Virus record (IMG/VR): IMGVR_UViG_3300013116_000028
Location: 1 to 37,994 of that record
Reading direction: 5' to 3' (one strand)
Length of the DNA stretch: 37,994 nt
Source: a virus
Position numbers and translations under genes: made by a program. Position 1 is the stretch's first letter, and every line of letters begins with the position of its first letter. Shown here in pieces: positions 1 through 9,300 of this stretch. A model generated the notes under the pieces. It worked only from the letters and a program-made list of their open reading frames with translations, had not been told where the DNA came from and did not search any database.

Positions 1-77
1 GTGTCATTGTCCATGTCAAGTGCGAGATCGTTCTTAAACGCAGCTTCGAAAGTCTCAACGTAAAGACCACTAGCCAT
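1..77 (-). CDS. 5' end of a phage gene, cut by the window edge
   Basis: An ATG at base 77 opens a leftward frame that stays open to base 1, giving 25 complete codons beginning MASGLYVETFEAAF. It follows the capsid and a 32-aa basic gene in the same direction, so it is probably a virion gene. Openings of this kind occur on small phage virion or tail proteins, but the family cannot be fixed from 25 residues. The frame would continue into the glycine-rich fibre frame at the right end if the two window ends were joined: 77 plus 649 bases make exactly 242 codons. That join is only a possibility. Confidence 0.6.
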   Translation of the reverse strand, partial: MASGLYVETFEAAFKNDLALDMDND

Positions 78-121
78 TAGCAGTACCTGTTCCTTGGATC
101 GGCTTTGGCCTGATCGTTACA

Positions 122-220
122 TCACCGTTTGGTTTTTGCATTCTTTTTCTTTCTTGCGGCAGCAGCAGCCTTTTTACCTTTAGGGGTATAAGGATACTTC
201 TTTCCTTTAACGATAGGCAT
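122..220 (-). CDS. 32-aa lysine/alanine-rich basic protein
   Basis: A short leftward ORF starts MPIVKGKKYPYTPKGKKAAA and ends in a run of Lys, Asn and Arg. Nearly all charged residues are Lys or Arg. Small proteins of the type MPxVKGKKYPYTxKG are seen next to capsid genes in several phages, and I infer a virion or DNA-binding role. It lies between the capsid gene (with a strong hairpin between them) and the next structural gene. There is no clear ribosome binding site, which is the main doubt. A longer overlapping frame on the same strand has a proline-rich, non-natural composition and is taken as a shadow. Confidence 0.6.
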   Translation of the reverse strand: MPIVKGKKYPYTPKGKKAAAAARKKKNAKTKR

Positions 221-237
221 GATTTGAATGATAGCAG

Positions 238-286
238 AGGAGTGCGGGGGACCGGGGAAAGGGGGAAAACCCGGCCCCCCACTCCT
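238..286 (-). terminator. Strong hairpin after the major capsid gene
   Basis: AGGAGTG at 238-244 pairs with CACTCCT at 280-286, GGGGG at 246-250 with the C-run at 275-279, and CCGGG at 252-256 with CCCGG at 270-274. That is 17 pairs with two single-base bulges and a purine loop of about 13 bases. It lies 16 bases past the capsid stop. No U-run follows on the leftward transcript, so it may be a pause or partial terminator, or an mRNA-stabilising stem that raises capsid expression, rather than a full intrinsic terminator. Confidence 0.65.
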
Positions 287-301
287 ATGAGGAGCTAACT
301 A

Positions 302-1246
302 TTAGTTATCTCCGATGCTGGAAGCTGATTCCACACGTTGTCCACATTCCTGACGGAAGAGGCCATATCCAACGAGGTGGTACCAACCGATTGGGTTGAA
401 CCGACGCAGAGTGTCAGTCACAGGACCAACAACAATGCTTGGGTCAGGACCAAACCCTGCTGCACGGGAGAACGCTTTAGCAGCGAACTGACGCCCAACA
501 ATTAGGGTTTGATAAACATCGACAGTACTTGAACCACCGTCGGCAATTAGACCTGCACGGGGGTTTTCAATGTATTCGATGCCATTGAAGGTACCGATTG
601 AACCTGCACGGATCGGTGCACCTTCTTGGTATAGCTGGTACTGGATGACGTCAGTTACCGCTGTGTCTCCACGAAGATCGTAGGAAACATCAGGGTGAAT
701 AATCGCCATGTAGTTACCGTTTGTCCAACCCGGAGCGTTACGTCCACGAAGCTGTGCAACAGCTTTACGGCCTTCAGCAGCGGTATAAAGGTCTGTAGCT
801 GTGATGGCACCACGGCTTGTTTGGCCGACATGCGTTACGTTTGTACCGGCGTTTACTACGTCGGAAACGATTTTGTCGAGCGAATCAGCCATGTTGTAGC
901 CAACAATGTTGGCCGCATCAGCATCTACGTTCAGGAATGAGGTTCCACGGACCTTAGCGCTGGTGATAACAGCGTTACCGTACTCAGCAAGAGTTACGGT
1001 TACTGCACTATCTGTCAATGCAACAGCAGTTACATCGGCAGCTTCAGTGAGTGCTGTAGTTGCCTGCGCCATGTCAGCGTAGAACGTGAATTGTACGCCC
1101 GAACCGTTATGGCTCTGGGCTGTTGACCTGACATCAGCGATCATTTCGAACAACGGTTGCGAACGCAAAGCGAAATACGCAACCTGATCGAACGCCGTTT
1201 TTACCTGATCGTCAAGCGTTGCGGTTGTTACTGTAGGTGTTGCCAC
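302..1246 (-). CDS. Major capsid protein, N4-gp56-like family
   Basis: A protein of about 314 aa forming the head shell. The N-terminus (ATPTVTTATLDDQV), the IIHPDVSYDLRGD segment, the block GAPIRAGSIGTFNGIEYIE and the C-terminal YHLVGYGLFR resemble the N4-gp56 family of HK97-fold capsid proteins. I chose the GTG at 1246 because AAGGA lies 8 bases upstream; an upstream TTG at 1273 would add nine residues with no better signal. It follows the scaffold gene, the normal order for head genes. A stable hairpin follows the stop. The capsid call is firm; the family assignment is from motif resemblance. Confidence 0.9.
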   Translation of the reverse strand: MATPTVTTATLDDQVKTAFDQVAYFALRSQPLFEMIADVRSTAQSHNGSGVQFTFYADMAQATTALTEAADVTAVALTDSAVTVTLAEYGNAVITSAKVRGTSFLNVDADAANIVGYNMADSLDKIVSDVVNAGTNVTHVGQTSRGAITATDLYTAAEGRKAVAQLRGRNAPGWTNGNYMAIIHPDVSYDLRGDTAVTDVIQYQLYQEGAPIRAGSIGTFNGIEYIENPRAGLIADGGSSTVDVYQTLIVGRQFAAKAFSRAAGFGPDPSIVVGPVTDTLRRFNPIGWYHLVGYGLFRQECGQRVESASSIGDN

Positions 1247-1290
1247 TCTTGAAGTCCTTAGTAGGGACTCCAATAGTTAAGAGTTACAGA

Positions 1291-1767
1291 TTACTGAGTA
1301 GCTCCCCAAAGAACGCCTTCAGACTCCATCAAAGCACGCAACTCGTCTGCATTTGTTGTCGCTTTAATACGAGCTTCTAGATCTATAGGTGACACTGGAT
1401 CTCCACCCTCACCGGCTGCTTGTATTCGTTGTTCAGCTACTAACGTATCGTCAGAAACTGCTGAGTTAATTGGTGGTGCATCAGCACCTATGAACCCGGC
1501 AGCTTCAGCTTCCATACGGATAGCTTCCACATCGAGTTCTCCCTCATAACCTTTCACGAAATACTTAGCACGTGGATCGCTAAGATCAATTCCCGCAGAA
1601 CGGAAAGTATCTTGACGTTCATAGGAAGAAGCACGTTTTTCGGCTGCTGTTGCTCTCGCTTCAGCGTCCTTTAAACGATTTTCTAAATCACGTCGCCAAT
1701 TAGGTTTCGATTCAGTTGAACTGTCAGAACCTGCATCACTGTAACCAGTGGAGTCGGAATCTGTCAT
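1291..1767 (-). CDS. Putative scaffolding protein
   Basis: 158 aa, acidic. A Ser/Asp-rich start leads into a predicted coiled coil (about residues 24-52, NWRRDLENRLKDAEARATAA), then a segment DLSDPRAKYFVKGYEGELD that is typical of actinophage scaffold proteins, and a short helical C-terminus. Its place directly before the capsid gene, its size and its charge all fit an internal scaffold that guides procapsid assembly and is later lost. No protease domain is visible here or beside it. Confidence 0.8.
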   Translation of the reverse strand: MTDSDSTGYSDAGSDSSTESKPNWRRDLENRLKDAEARATAAEKRASSYERQDTFRSAGIDLSDPRAKYFVKGYEGELDVEAIRMEAEAAGFIGADAPPINSAVSDDTLVAEQRIQAAGEGGDPVSPIDLEARIKATTNADELRALMESEGVLWGATQ

Positions 1768-1883
1768 ATGTCACTCACCTATCTGTACACACCCTCGTCG
1801 GTGGAACCTCGGGTGGAAGTCGTATTGTTAGCTCACCCTTCCGGGGCCAACAGATAATAGATTAAATGCAAAGAATCTTTATG
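1768..1883 (-). promoter_or_regulatory. Leader before scaffold-capsid genes, possible promoter
   Basis: A 116-base gap in an otherwise tightly packed leftward operon. On the leftward strand it holds TATTAT (complement of 1854-1859) as a possible -10 box, with no good -35 box. A weak stem follows (GTTGGC with GCTAAC, complement of 1827-1851). A dedicated promoter or mRNA-processing site for scaffold and capsid would make sense because these proteins are needed in high copy. The evidence is weak. Confidence 0.25.
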
Positions 1884-3188
1884 TCAAGTACTGGTAGTGG
1901 TTATACCACGCATACCTTGACCTGAAGCAAGGGTATTTGTTCGTCCAGCGAATTGTCGTTCCCGACGTTCTCGCTCACGACGCATCTTTGTTTGGCTATC
2001 TGTGTTAATTCCGAATGCTGCTTCACCCAATTGGGTGCCGCTTAGCCCTTCAGAACTAAAGATACCTTTAGACAACCCAGCAATTGGTGAGGTACGTGCT
2101 GCGATTTCTCGTCTTTGCACATCCATTTCTTGTAAAACATCAGACAAATTTCTATTAAATCTTTGACTTGTGCCCAGTACACGACCTGATTCTGCCATCA
2201 AACCAGCGGCTCCAAGGTTACGTCTAGCTTCAACAATACTGATAGCAGCAGCGGGGTCTAAGAAAGCCGCTGTAATGTCGCCTTCTGTAAATTTGTACTC
2301 TTTAACAAGTATGTCACGTACTGGAGCGTTAGCTGTTCGGCTAGCTTCTTCCGCTGCCGTTACCCGAGTCCGCCATTCTGCTAAGGAAACATCATGTCCA
2401 ATGAGTTGTGTCACACCTGTTTGCATTTTCCCATCCATAGGGAATGCTTGTGAATCTAAAAAGGTAGAAGGTAACCCTGCTGCTGAAGCTATTTGGTAAT
2501 AACCACGTTCCAAATCTATGTAATCTGCTTCAGTTATAGGAGCTAAACGGTTATCTCTACGCATTAGCATTCCGGGGAACCTATTGTCATAGGTGTCTCT
2601 AACATTTGGTGGCACATAAAGAGGGTTTCGTGTTCCATCTTCAAGATATTGAGGAACATTTGATTGCCCGTAACGCAGTTGAGTAAGCATTCCTTCAGCG
2701 CTTACACCATCAGTGATGTTTTGGTGTACCCAATCGCCAAGACCCTTAAGACCGAACCGTCCCAAGTATCCTTCGATAGTGGCACGAGCACTCATTTGGC
2801 TTAATTCTTTTTGGTAGCCAATCCAATCACCTATCCCACCGTCGTCGCCATTGTCGCCGTCGTCCCCTCCGCCAGATTTAGTTTGGCACCATCCTGTTTG
2901 TGTTTCCTCATCCCAATGAAACGTCCCGCCATCTCTTTCGCAAGTCAGACGTATAGCTTCCCAATCCATTGGCGATGGATCATCATCAGTACCATCATTT
3001 TCATCGGAACCATCGGAACCGTTAGAGCCGGTATTAGACGGAGGAGTTATACCACTAGTTATAGGAACCCCAAGGGCGGATTCCATATCGACACCAGCAC
3101 CAGCTTGTCGTCTAGCTCGGTCACGTCGCTTATTGATTTCTTCTTGGAGTGTACTGCCCCCATAAAACTCTGGGTCTATAAAAGCCAT
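1884..3188 (-). CDS. 434-aa putative internal virion protein
   Basis: Not recognised as a named family. Residues about 50-120 are a Gly/Ser/Asp/Asn-rich low-complexity linker containing DGGTFHWDEETQTGWCQ. The rest is helical and the C-terminus is Arg-rich (MRRERERRERQFAGR). It overlaps the lysozyme-like gene upstream by one base and lies between that gene and the scaffold. It belongs to a block of four genes between portal and scaffold; in podoviruses this position holds the internal proteins ejected into the cell with the DNA. That role is inferred from position. Confidence 0.7.
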   Translation of the reverse strand: MAFIDPEFYGGSTLQEEINKRRDRARRQAGAGVDMESALGVPITSGITPPSNTGSNGSDGSDENDGTDDDPSPMDWEAIRLTCERDGGTFHWDEETQTGWCQTKSGGGDDGDNGDDGGIGDWIGYQKELSQMSARATIEGYLGRFGLKGLGDWVHQNITDGVSAEGMLTQLRYGQSNVPQYLEDGTRNPLYVPPNVRDTYDNRFPGMLMRRDNRLAPITEADYIDLERGYYQIASAAGLPSTFLDSQAFPMDGKMQTGVTQLIGHDVSLAEWRTRVTAAEEASRTANAPVRDILVKEYKFTEGDITAAFLDPAAAISIVEARRNLGAAGLMAESGRVLGTSQRFNRNLSDVLQEMDVQRREIAARTSPIAGLSKGIFSSEGLSGTQLGEAAFGINTDSQTKMRRERERRERQFAGRTNTLASGQGMRGITTTST

Positions 3189-5011
3189 CAGCCGACTCCT
3201 GTCATTAACCGATTCAAATTACTAACTGTGCTAAACGCTTTATTAACGGCATTAGTAGTTCCATCGTATTCTTCTGTCCCTCGTAAATACCTAGCAAACC
3301 CTGTCGCCGTGTCATTGCGACCAAGAACATCAACTGCTAATTCTCTGTGTTGCCCTACCCACTGTGGTTTATAACCCATAACTGATTGGAAAACTGTTTC
3401 GTAAGCACCCAATATTGCTAAAGGTGTACGGCCAGCAAGAATCCGGTCAGCGTGACCCGGATATAAATCAGCAGCTTGTTCGCGCAAGAAATCTTTTAAC
3501 TGTTCTAACTCTGTGTCGCCACCGTCTTTCGACAAGAACATCTGAGTTGCCCAATCTTCAATGTCTCTTTCAGTTGGTTCAACAAAATAGTCATTATACG
3601 TTTTTGTGATTTCGTGACGCCCAATATTTTGAAGAGTCCCCGGTATAGCTTCATCATCAAAGTCGATTAAATCTCCAGTAAACGATTCATCTCCAAGTTC
3701 CCCTGAAATAAGGAACTCACGTATATCGTTTACGTCCCAACCATTGAGCCACGCAAATTTTGCTGCTTGTAAAATTTGATCGTCAGTCCAATCAAGCTGT
3801 GCTTCAGCTATAAAACCTTCAATTAACTCTAATTCTGTTTCAACTAGGCTACGCCGTCGTTCTGACCATGCTTCGTGTTGCCCTTCGGTATACCATTCAA
3901 GATCCCGTTCCGCACGGTCTTCCCAATTGTTTTGGTAATACTCTGTTTGAGCAAGTAAACCGAATACCCATTCATCGTATTCAGCAGTACCCGGTGTCAA
4001 CTTACCGTATTGTTCTGGGTCAGTAATGATATCGATTATGTGAACACCGTCGATAGTTAAAGCATCGTTGTTGCCGATCCAACCCCAAATGCCAGCCGCC
4101 ACTTTGTCTTTATATTCAGGAGGCACTAAGCCTTCAGGGTCTGTAGCCATATTAGTTCTCTTACTTGCTAGTTGTATAGGGATGCCTTCGCCTGACGCAT
4201 GTTCGCCAAGATAAACTTCTCGATCTTGATCGTACAACTTAGGGGTAGTTTCACGGTTTATTAGAGGACGATCTTCACGGTTGATAAACTCAAAAGGCTC
4301 TTCTTTGCGGCGATTGTATTCCTCACCCATTAAAGATCTAATGCGGTTTCTTTCGTCCTCGGTTTCAGCTTCTAAGAATTGTTTTTCTAACTCTAAATAT
4401 TCTGCCGAAGGAACATAAGGAGGATTTATTTTTTCGTACAGTTCTTTGGCAAGTGCATGTGCAGCTTCATATCTTTCATCCCGTGCCTCGCGGTCTGCTT
4501 CTGGGATATCTTTGTAATCAGGGTGAGTGGCCCAGTCACTATAATCATCGCCGGGACTCCACACAGAAGAAAGAGCAATTAGATTACGTCTAAACAACTC
4601 TTCTTTACCATGTTTCGGGCTGAAAAACTCTTGCAACGATTGTTGAGTAACTAGATCGAAATCAAACGATTTGCCTGTATCTGGATTTACTCCCCGGATT
4701 CTTTCAGTTTTTAAATATTCTCCCCCCATTATTCTGTTAATTGTTGCCGCTCTTCCTGCGCCATACTCGGGAAGAAAGTTAATTTGCCATATCCCGTAAG
4801 ATCTATCTACTGCGTTCGGACGTTTTAACCCTCGGCTTTCCCCAGTTCTTCTAAAATATTTTTCGTCAAAATCATAGTTCTCGACATCCAGAAAATTGTC
4901 TGATTCAAGAGAAGCTATAGCTATAAGATGTACTGGTTCGTTGGAGTATATCCCCTCGATAGTGGAAACTGCTTCGAGTATTTCTTCTGGCGTGACAAGT
5001 ACTTTTGGCAT
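3188..5011 (-). CDS. Virion-associated lysozyme/transglycosylase-like protein
   Basis: 607 aa. The first ~100 residues look like a lysozyme-fold transglycosylase domain: HLIAIASLESDNF (E36 as the likely catalytic Glu) and DRSYGIWQINF (71-79), the usual SxGxxQI-type signature. The rest is Glu/Asp-rich and helical, with no recognised domain. Peptidoglycan hydrolases of this type are carried in the virion and open the cell wall locally for DNA entry, unlike the amidase at 36.2-37.0 kb, which suits lysis. It overlaps the next gene by one base. The domain call rests on short motifs; the C-terminal 500 residues are unassigned. Confidence 0.75.
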   Translation of the reverse strand: MPKVLVTPEEILEAVSTIEGIYSNEPVHLIAIASLESDNFLDVENYDFDEKYFRRTGESRGLKRPNAVDRSYGIWQINFLPEYGAGRAATINRIMGGEYLKTERIRGVNPDTGKSFDFDLVTQQSLQEFFSPKHGKEELFRRNLIALSSVWSPGDDYSDWATHPDYKDIPEADREARDERYEAAHALAKELYEKINPPYVPSAEYLELEKQFLEAETEDERNRIRSLMGEEYNRRKEEPFEFINREDRPLINRETTPKLYDQDREVYLGEHASGEGIPIQLASKRTNMATDPEGLVPPEYKDKVAAGIWGWIGNNDALTIDGVHIIDIITDPEQYGKLTPGTAEYDEWVFGLLAQTEYYQNNWEDRAERDLEWYTEGQHEAWSERRRSLVETELELIEGFIAEAQLDWTDDQILQAAKFAWLNGWDVNDIREFLISGELGDESFTGDLIDFDDEAIPGTLQNIGRHEITKTYNDYFVEPTERDIEDWATQMFLSKDGGDTELEQLKDFLREQAADLYPGHADRILAGRTPLAILGAYETVFQSVMGYKPQWVGQHRELAVDVLGRNDTATGFARYLRGTEEYDGTTNAVNKAFSTVSNLNRLMTGVG

Positions 5012-5014
5012 TAG

Positions 5015-6349
5015 CTACCTTTGCATAGCTCTCAGCAAAGAAGACCGTGCAGTTCTTTCATTAGTTTTAGCAATTTCATCTGCGTACTCGTTTTCGATTT
5101 CGCTTATATATTTCGCTGAATATTCTGCTTGCGATGGCTGACCTTGCCCAGACATTCCTTTATCCATTTGAACTTCTCTGGTCCACGTATCTGCTAACAC
5201 AAAGAAAGCTTCATCCGGGGCACGACCAGTCAACTCTCGGTAAACGCTTTCCGCAAGAGCATCACTGTATTCTTTCGTGACAGTTTTTACCGCACCTAAA
5301 GCAACAGCTTCATCAAACAAATAATCTGTTAGATCTTTCATTGACATAGCTTGACGATTCTTACCGAATTGTCCCGATTGCCAAGGGTCTTCAAATCCAA
5401 GCTCTGCTTCCGTCAAAGCCGGAATCATATCTAGGGTTTCAAACCCAGTGGACATTGGGTGATCTTTCAACAAACTTGCTTGAAGAGCAGCATCTTCTTG
5501 GATAGTTGATAATGCAATGAATACAGAATCCCGGTCGTATATCAACTCCGGGGTATTCATTATTAGTTTCCTTAAATTAGGATCTTTCATCATCGTTGGC
5601 ACAAGACTTTCAGCAATCAATCTTTGTGCTCTGGGAGATTGTTGATCGTAAAGATTCAATCCATCTTTAATAGTGAACGGTCGGTCTTCTTCAACCATTC
5701 GACGAAACTCGAAACCTTTTTGTTCCATGTCTCTATCTACTTTGGTTGCCGTTCCGATCATCAGTTCATCACTTTCGAGACTGAATCCCGGTGCAAAAAC
5801 ACCAAAGTATGGTTCATCTTTTAACCCAAGTGTGCCTGCTGGGACAACACCCTGCATAATCATGGAACCGCTACGACCAAGGGGATCAAAGCCAGTTGTG
5901 ACAACATCTCCCCCTCCCGGCTGATTAACAAACTCTATATCAGTAATTAAAGCCTCATTTCGAGGGGGACTAGCTGGCGGCACAGCGCCCATCAATAGAG
6001 CTTGTGCGTCTTCGGGAGTCAACTGACCATCAAGAACTCGGTTTTCAAGCCATTCCTGAATATCGGCTGGTTCTCTTCCTCCCGGTTCTTCTGGCTGAGG
6101 ATCAGTTGCTTGTTCTATCGCAGCTAACGACGAGTCATCTGACACTTCTTCCGTCTGGGGTGTAGGCTGCGTATTTCTCTGTTCTTGCCACCACGGATAA
6201 ATATTTTCCTCGAAATAATCCAGAAGGGTCTGAACTGTTTGACCAGCAGACGTCGAGTTCATTCCGCCTTCCCAAAGTTCTTGCTTCCAATTCTGGTCAG
6301 GATCGTCAATAAGATCTTTAATCCAGTCAAATACTTGTTGTAATGACAT
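5015..6349 (-). CDS. 444-aa putative internal virion protein
   Basis: No family recognised. The N-terminus is Trp/Asp-rich (FDWIKDLIDDPDQNW), followed by a Pro/Glu/Gln linker (residues about 58-95) and a helical C-terminal half with no membrane segment. It starts inside the stop of the giant gene (one-base overlap) and ends three bases before the lysozyme-like gene, so the three are almost certainly made together. I infer an ejection or internal head protein from its place between portal and scaffold. Confidence 0.7.
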   Translation of the reverse strand: MSLQQVFDWIKDLIDDPDQNWKQELWEGGMNSTSAGQTVQTLLDYFEENIYPWWQEQRNTQPTPQTEEVSDDSSLAAIEQATDPQPEEPGGREPADIQEWLENRVLDGQLTPEDAQALLMGAVPPASPPRNEALITDIEFVNQPGGGDVVTTGFDPLGRSGSMIMQGVVPAGTLGLKDEPYFGVFAPGFSLESDELMIGTATKVDRDMEQKGFEFRRMVEEDRPFTIKDGLNLYDQQSPRAQRLIAESLVPTMMKDPNLRKLIMNTPELIYDRDSVFIALSTIQEDAALQASLLKDHPMSTGFETLDMIPALTEAELGFEDPWQSGQFGKNRQAMSMKDLTDYLFDEAVALGAVKTVTKEYSDALAESVYRELTGRAPDEAFFVLADTWTREVQMDKGMSGQGQPSQAEYSAKYISEIENEYADEIAKTNERTARSSLLRAMQR

Positions 6350-9300
6350 TAGTTACCTGTCCTTAATGTCGCAGGCGCAAATTGAGAAAGATTGGAAGTA
6401 TTCACACTTTCAATATTACTAAAATACCTGTCGTATACATTTCCAAAGTCTGGGAATGTCAAAAGTTGCAAAAGCCCGATCTCCCATTGACGTGAAAGAT
6501 CTTGATTCCTTGTGTAAGAAAGTCTCAAATATGAGCGATTACCGGTGGCTTCGGCTCGTGCTAAAAGACTTTGGGCTATCCCGTCATGCAACTGTAAATA
6601 ACGTTGGATAAGGGGAATCTCTGGACGATAAGCAAATGCTTCATCTTCGACTATTAATCTAAAGCCTTCCAAAATTTTCTTCTGTGTAATTGGGTCACCA
6701 ATCTTATTAAACTCACTAGCCCACATCGGATTTTTGCGAGATAGTTCCGTAACAAAATTTCGTCGCTGAGTCCACAAGTCAAAGTTTGATTGTGCATTAA
6801 GACTTCCCGAACCACCGGCTTGCATTCGCTTATTCAATTCATTGGTTAACGAATTGCGAAACACCCGGTACTCTCTCCAACCTTTATTAGATCCCGCTTC
6901 ATGTAAGAAATCTTCAGGCGAGAGAGTGTCACGTCGGCCTTCTTGTCGTTCTATCTGTGCAATAGCTTTGTTGTATGCGAACTGCACATCTATAGCACCG
7001 ACTTCGCCAGTTATAAATGCCCCTAATTCAGGGTATTCCGTAGCCATAGCTTTATGGTCTTCGTAGTAACGATGTCCTTCAAGCGACCCTGCTATGACCC
7101 CATCAGCGAGTGTTCGCCGTGCTGTAGCTGCCCAGAGTTCTGGATGGTTTTCCATCAACCAAAGATCAGCTACCTCAGCACCGTATTCTTTTTCGGTGCG
7201 CCAGAACTCTGAAAGGATCGGCCAATACGGTGACTGTTGTTGATAGGAAACTGGTATTGCCAAAGACCGAAGCATCCTCATCGAGTAAATCATTTTGGTT
7301 CGGCGCTCTACTTCATCGAGTAGTCGTTTAGCTCCTGCTTCAGTGTTCGGTAGAAGATTCCCTTGTATGTATTGTTCGGCAAGAATATCTTGCAGCACTC
7401 TCGCCGCTGTCGCTGCTTTCCGATCAGTGTCAAGACCGGCCACTGATGCAGCGCTCTTTATCCAAGAAGGTGTATGGGCAGCAGCGTAGCGTTCCAACAC
7501 ATTGCCTCCCTCTACTAAACCGTAAGGGAACAGAAAATCGAGAGACTCATAAATGTCAGGGTTCTGAATTGAAAGTTCACTTGCGGCAAACGAAACTATC
7601 GGCCCAGTTCCCGCAAAGCCACCGATTAACGAAGCTGAACGTAGATTTAAATCGACTGGCATTTTAGAAGCTACAGAAAGACTGCCAAAGAGTTTGTGTG
7701 AACCAAAGAACTTTGCGTCAATTTCGTAATCAAAGACATTAGGTAACTGGACCATCATTATGCTTTGTCCGTTTTCATCTTCGGCTGTTGCTACAGTCCA
7801 AAGTTTCAACATTCTGAAAACAAACACTGGGTTTTCAGCAGCTATACCGAACCATCGTGTTGTCACTTCTTGCCATGCACCAAAGAACGGGGAGATTTCT
7901 CCAACTAATTCTTCAAACTTTGAACGGTTAGCCAAATCGTAAAGAACATCTTTGGTTTGTTGAAGAGCGCTAGCTCTTGTTCTGTTAACTACACCTTTGA
8001 GAGCCTCGGGGCTAATTCGATAGTTGACACCTTCTATATCGTCTAAGCGATATAGCTGAAGATTTTCAAAGATTTCACGTGTGTAAATGCTTTCGTAAAG
8101 AGTGCCTCGTGAAAGATAATCTTCGACCATTGTCAGATTTTCGAAGATGCCGTCAAGCAAACCTTTGTACCGGTCAATAATATTTTTGCTTTGCATGGCA
8201 TCAATAAACGACGAATCGGTAACAACTTTACCGAAGTCCCCGATACCGTTGGATGCCCACGAAAACTGACCCCTAAGATCAGACCGAACTGCGGTTCCTG
8301 CCAAGTGACGAAACTTTGGACCCCGCTCTTCAGAGACAGCAGTTCTTCGCATCTGTTCGATTATGTCTGTGCTTAAAGTACGGGCAATCAGAACATTCGT
8401 AGATTCGTTGCCGAGAGATTTTTCGACAACATCAACCCATGAATGTTCAAAAATTTCTAGTGTGCCGGGGCCACGAAGATCTTGTCTTACACTGTCCCAG
8501 TCAATTACCCGTTGCCATTGGCGACCTGCGTCAGTTTCATTAAATGGGCGCAACTGACGCACATTATCGGTATCACCAATCCACCGTGGACCTTCAAACC
8601 GTCTCTGGTATAGGTCCTCAAAAAATTCCTGCGGAGTGTAAACAGAACTTGTCGCCTGTCGATATTGTTGAGCGAGTTGCTTATATAAGGCCCAAAAATC
8701 TTCGTGCCGTTGGTTTAACTTTCTGATACCAGCGGCTACTTCAACATTCCACGAAATGGGGTTGCCTTGTATTAGGGATCGTCTTGCTTCATCGAAAACA
8801 TCTATGGAACTTGGCAAGATACTGTTTGCTTCGTACCCCATTTTTACTGCTAATTCGTAAAGCCCATCCCCAATTCCTCGATCAAATCCGTGCCACGCTT
8901 CGGGAAGAAGTTCTTCCACATTATTAGCACGCATCCACTTAACAATTTCATTAGGATCATATCCCCCCACTCTTTCTGTTTCCGAAAATACTTTCGCCCA
9001 CAATTGTTGAGCAAGATTTGTTTTATCGAGATCCTGTGGAATCACGTGGCGAATTAAGAAATCGTCATACGCTTTAGAAAAATTAGCTTCTTCGTATTGG
9101 TTCAATATGTCGTATTGGTGAGCGCCTTGGAATTTTTCGAAACGTCTTTGCACATCGGCTTCAGCGTCAAGTTGTGCTCTTGCCATTGGATTAGCTGATA
9201 TTCCACGTCGCCAAATTTCTTGTTGCTGCGGAGTGTTACCGAACGCTTTATCTACACGTGTGGACCCAACTTGTGTTGACCCGTAACCCCACTCGTTTAG

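Noticed and set aside
70-282. 70-codon leftward frame before the capsid gene
   Set aside because: Low-complexity basic/proline composition; it overlaps the better 32-aa basic ORF and the hairpin.
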